Source of the DNA: Fulvivirga aurantia
Lineage (GTDB): Bacteria; Bacteroidota; Bacteroidia; Cytophagales; Cyclobacteriaceae
NCBI RefSeq assembly: GCF_009711475.1
Contig: NZ_SMMD01000910.1
Span: 1-15,773, forward strand
DNA: 15,773 bases
Reading direction: 5' to 3'
In this document: positions 13,395-15,773 of the stretch, piece by piece
Layout: every line of letters starts with the position of its first letter
How positions within the stretch are numbered: the stretch's first letter is position 1
Position numbers and translations under genes: made by a program
The notes under the pieces: generated by a model
What the model was told of the DNA's origin: nothing
Seen by the model: the letters and a program-made list of their open reading frames with translations, nothing else
The model's database searches: none

Positions 13395-14568
13395 TGTTTC
13401 TGACCTGATGGTATATAAATAATCCTCTAATGAGAACTATCAACGTGATCGGGATTAATGAGTTGTGTAGATTTTGTGGTAAAAAGGCCCATAACAGAAT
13501 CGTGAGTGTAGAAAGGGCAGCCGTAAATAAATAGAAATAAGCTACCCAATTAGGAATATCTTTTTTGAGCAACCAAAAAATCAGCGGAAAGTGAAAAGGC
13601 AATGCCCACAATAAGTTAAAATTTGTGGCAGCCGCATTGTGGTCTGTAGCTACCCAAAGTAAGAACAGTAGCCAACCCAGTAATCCTATGACTGTGAAAA
13701 AGGATACGTCAATCCATTTTTTATGCTGGTTTTTTTTATAGCCACGGTAGGTAATAAATATCATCACTAAGGCAAGCAAGCTAAAGGCGTACAATGGAGT
13801 AAAAGCACTGGCAGTTGAAGCCTCAGGTTTGGCTTCATAGGCTACGATAGTTCGTTTAATTAAAGGCTGTTTGGTTCCGTTTTTGAGTATAGTGGCATTG
13901 TCAAAAGCCAACTCAATATAGTCTGGCAGGAACATATACATATAGGGAGTGGCTTTTTTATCCATTGGTAAGCCCAGGCACAGGTCGATGCCTAAGTCAC
14001 CCCAGGGCTGCTCTTGTAAGTATATATCGGTAAGGTCTCTTATGGTGTAGTCGGTATCGATATATGAGCCATCAAACTCTACCTTATCTTTAAATGTCTG
14101 CTCTACTGCGTCTCGTACACGGGTGGCACAGTTGTCATAGAAGTAGTCGTAATAGTAATACATGTTTTCTGGCTGCGCGTTCCACTCCAAAAACTCGTAT
14201 AACTTTTGATTTTCTTCCTGGTCGAAGTTTAATACCTGCTCGTGGATGTATCTATTTTGCGATACATAAAAATTTCTTACTCTGCGGTAGTCCATCACAG
14301 CTAAGCGATAGTTGAGGAATCCTCGTGCGAAATTTAGGTAGAAGTTAGGCTGGTCAAAATCAAAAACCCCATAGTTATAGAAGTCGTCAATTCGATTTAC
14401 CGGATCTAACACCCGAATACCACTATGCCCAAAAGCGGAATACAATTCCGGTTGGTAAGGACCCACTGTAATGATATGAATGGTAGCTTCTGAGGAAAGT
14501 TGCTTATGTTGAGCGGGTAAATTTGTACAGGCCAGAATAAGGACTAGCGAAATGATGAGGTTTTTCAT
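13375..14568 (-). CDS. Lnb N-terminal periplasmic domain (DUF4105) membrane protein
   Basis: The 397-residue protein has an N-terminal signal (MKNLIISLVLILACTNLPAQ; Cys14 after LILA may instead be a lipobox). A periplasmic domain spans about 25-235. It carries AFGHSGIRV (45-53, His48), FYNYGVFDF (63-71), NFARGFLNYRLAVMDY (79-94) and YDNCATRVRDAV (144-155, Cys147), the conserved His and Cys of the DUF4105/Lnb family. Five membrane helices follow (about 258-273, 286-305, 317-335, 340-362, 370-386). In Bacteroides the Lnb protein is described as a lipoprotein N-acyltransferase, so the Cys147/His48 pair may perform a thioester acyl transfer. Whether this copy is the true housekeeping Lnb or a paralogue cannot be told. 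It heads a minus-strand operon with the SRPBCC and regulator genes. The ATG at 14568 is preferred because it begins the signal. Confidence 0.82.
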   Translation of the reverse strand: MKNLIISLVLILACTNLPAQHKQLSSEATIHIITVGPYQPELYSAFGHSGIRVLDPVNRIDDFYNYGVFDFDQPNFYLNFARGFLNYRLAVMDYRRVRNFYVSQNRYIHEQVLNFDQEENQKLYEFLEWNAQPENMYYYYDYFYDNCATRVRDAVEQTFKDKVEFDGSYIDTDYTIRDLTDIYLQEQPWGDLGIDLCLGLPMDKKATPYMYMFLPDYIELAFDNATILKNGTKQPLIKRTIVAYEAKPEASTASAFTPLYAFSLLALVMIFITYRGYKKNQHKKWIDVSFFTVIGLLGWLLFLLWVATDHNAAATNFNLLWALPFHFPLIFWLLKKDIPNWVAYFYLFTAALSTLTILLWAFLPQNLHNSLIPITLIVLIRGLFIYHQVRNNERNTN

Positions 14569-14717
14569 TGAATAGTAAAATCAATTTGATGCTGTGAATA
14601 TAATTATTCATTTACAACCCAACGATCCATTTGGCCTTTTAATTACGTGGGGTGATGGATTGGCAATGTATTTATGAAACTGGTTTACCGAAATATAGCA
14701 TTGTCAACTATCTCGAT

Positions 14718-14725
14718 TATCTTTA
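14718..14725 (+). promoter_or_regulatory. Possible -7 element of the radical SAM gene
   Basis: TATCTTTA is one base off TAnnTTTG and ends four bases before the GTG start at 14730, the same spacing as at hemE. The upstream TTG at 14701-14703 is only 14 bases away, shorter than usual, so the promoter is uncertain. Confidence 0.3.
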
Positions 14726-14729
14726 AAAT

Positions 14730-15749
14730 GTGAATGGCAACCTAACCGATGGATTAAATTATATCTCTAAGCTAACTGCCACCAGGGCGTGGAATGCCAG
14801 TAAGGTGGTCGCTAGTTATTTGTATGCCAAAATCACAAAGAAGCCGGTACACTGGGGCATGCCGGTGAGCGTATCGTTTGAGCCTACCACCTCATGCAAC
14901 TTACGTTGTCCTGAGTGTCCTAGCGGTCTTCGTTCTTTTACCAGACCCACAGGAATGCTTGATGGGGATTTTTTTAAGCGAACTATCGATGAACTTAAAG
15001 ACACGCTCACATATCTTCTATTCTATTTTCAAGGCGAACCTTATTTGCACCCACAGTTTTTGGAGCTTGTGTCATACGCATCAAAAAATAAAATATACAC
15101 AGCCACCTCAACCAATGCGCACTATCTAAATGATGATAATGCTCGTAAAACGGTTGAATCAGGGCTAGATCGTCTGATTATTTCTATTGATGGGACTACA
15201 CAAGAGACTTATGAGTCATATCGCATAGGTGGCAAGTTGGAAAAAGTATTGGAGGGTACTCAGAATATTGTAAAGTGGAAGAAAGCACTCAAGTCAAAAA
15301 CGCCACATGTTATTTTTCAATTTTTGGTTGTTAAGCCTAATCAGCATCAAATAAATGAACTTAAAGCGCTTGCCAGGCAACTTGGTGTAGACGAAGTAGG
15401 CTTAAAAACGGCTCAGATTTATGATTTTGAAGACGGCTCTCCGTTAATACCCACGATAGACAAGTATAGCCGATACAAAAAAGTAAACGGCAAGTATTCG
15501 ATCAAAAGTAAATTACTAAACCATTGCTGGAAGATGTGGCACTCTTGTGTGATTACATGGGATGGAAAAGTAGTGCCTTGTTGTTTTGATAAAGATGCAC
15601 ATTACCAACTGGGTCATTTGCAAAAGCAAAGTTTTCGAAGTGTTTGGAAAAGCGATGCATATAGCAACTTCAGACAGTCGCTATTGAAATCAAGAAATGA
15701 GATAGAAATGTGTAAAAACTGCACGGAAGGAACCGCAGTTTGGGCTTAG
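14730..15749 (+). CDS. Radical SAM/SPASM domain protein
   Basis: The 339-residue protein has the radical SAM cluster motif CNLRCPEC (56-63, CxxxCxxC), which binds the 4Fe-4S cluster that cleaves S-adenosylmethionine. It also has the GEP motif (FQGEPYLHP, 100-108) and the later strand SIDGTTQETYESYR (152-165). A C-terminal SPASM-like region supplies further cluster ligands: Cys266, Cys273, Cys284, Cys285, Cys328 and Cys331 (NHCWKMWHSC, VPCCFD, MCKNC). Family members mature peptides, activate enzymes or modify small molecules; no substrate peptide or partner gene is visible here. The start is GTG at 14730. The next in-frame Met is residue 44, just before the active core, and an overlapping ATG at 14728 runs straight into a stop. 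The N-terminal helix region before residue 44 looks like normal family sequence. Confidence 0.9.
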   Translation: MNGNLTDGLNYISKLTATRAWNASKVVASYLYAKITKKPVHWGMPVSVSFEPTTSCNLRCPECPSGLRSFTRPTGMLDGDFFKRTIDELKDTLTYLLFYFQGEPYLHPQFLELVSYASKNKIYTATSTNAHYLNDDNARKTVESGLDRLIISIDGTTQETYESYRIGGKLEKVLEGTQNIVKWKKALKSKTPHVIFQFLVVKPNQHQINELKALARQLGVDEVGLKTAQIYDFEDGSPLIPTIDKYSRYKKVNGKYSIKSKLLNHCWKMWHSCVITWDGKVVPCCFDKDAHYQLGHLQKQSFRSVWKSDAYSNFRQSLLKSRNEIEMCKNCTEGTAVWA

Positions 15750-15773
15750 CTATGACTTAGCGTCAGCTTTTTT
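15748..15773 (+). terminator. Probable rho-independent terminator, cut by the window edge
   Basis: AGC-TA-TGAC (15748-15756, TA bulged) pairs with GTCAGCT (15762-15768) around the loop TTAGC, then a run of T to the window end. It overlaps the last base pair of the radical SAM stop region. The bulge lowers confidence. Confidence 0.5.

Overview
The window looks like a piece of a chromosome from a Bacteroidota bacterium, probably of the Cytophagales/marine gliding type. The basis is indirect: AT-rich DNA, protein sequences of strongly Bacteroidota character (AccD, class II aldolase, FtsX-type permease, GyrI-like and SdiA-regulated families), little sign of Shine-Dalgarno sequences, and elements resembling the Bacteroidota -7 box (TAnnTTTG) close to starts. 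No rRNA, tRNA, CRISPR array, insertion sequence or phage gene was seen. Genes are packed tightly and no gene-free stretch exceeds 300 bases.

Left part (1-5799): core metabolism. A class II fructose-bisphosphate aldolase (minus strand, with its own terminator) is divergent from accD, the acetyl-CoA carboxylase carboxyltransferase beta subunit, which here has lost the usual zinc-finger cysteines. An 813-residue FtsX/MacB-type ABC permease without a neighbouring ATPase follows. It converges on hemE (uroporphyrinogen decarboxylase) with zero bases between the two stop codons.

Middle part (5887-10899): a plus-strand envelope module. A probable lipoprotein of the SdiA-regulated beta-propeller family overlaps by 11 bp a 1224-residue exported protein. 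That protein joins a calcineurin-type metallophosphatase, a middle region with kinase-like motifs (DRHxxQ, then DRDQAF) and a C-terminal Omp85-type beta-barrel with an IRGY motif. A small lipoprotein with an acidic stretch after its cysteine follows. A 14-bp perfect bidirectional terminator closes the module. This is the most interesting part of the window: it may be a phosphatase displayed or secreted by its own barrel.

Right part (10941-14568): a minus-strand run. In transcription order it holds a membrane protein with an Lnb-type (DUF4105) domain, an SRPBCC-fold protein (20-bp overlap), a YafY-type HTH/WYL regulator (4-bp ATGA overlap) and, after 142 bp, an ABM-GyrI-like fusion protein. 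The promoter region of the last gene carries three TTTACTT half-sites, a good candidate operator for the WYL regulator. At the right edge is a divergent, GTG-started radical SAM/SPASM protein with the start of a terminator-like hairpin.

All functional assignments come from reading motifs and remembered family features; no database search was run.
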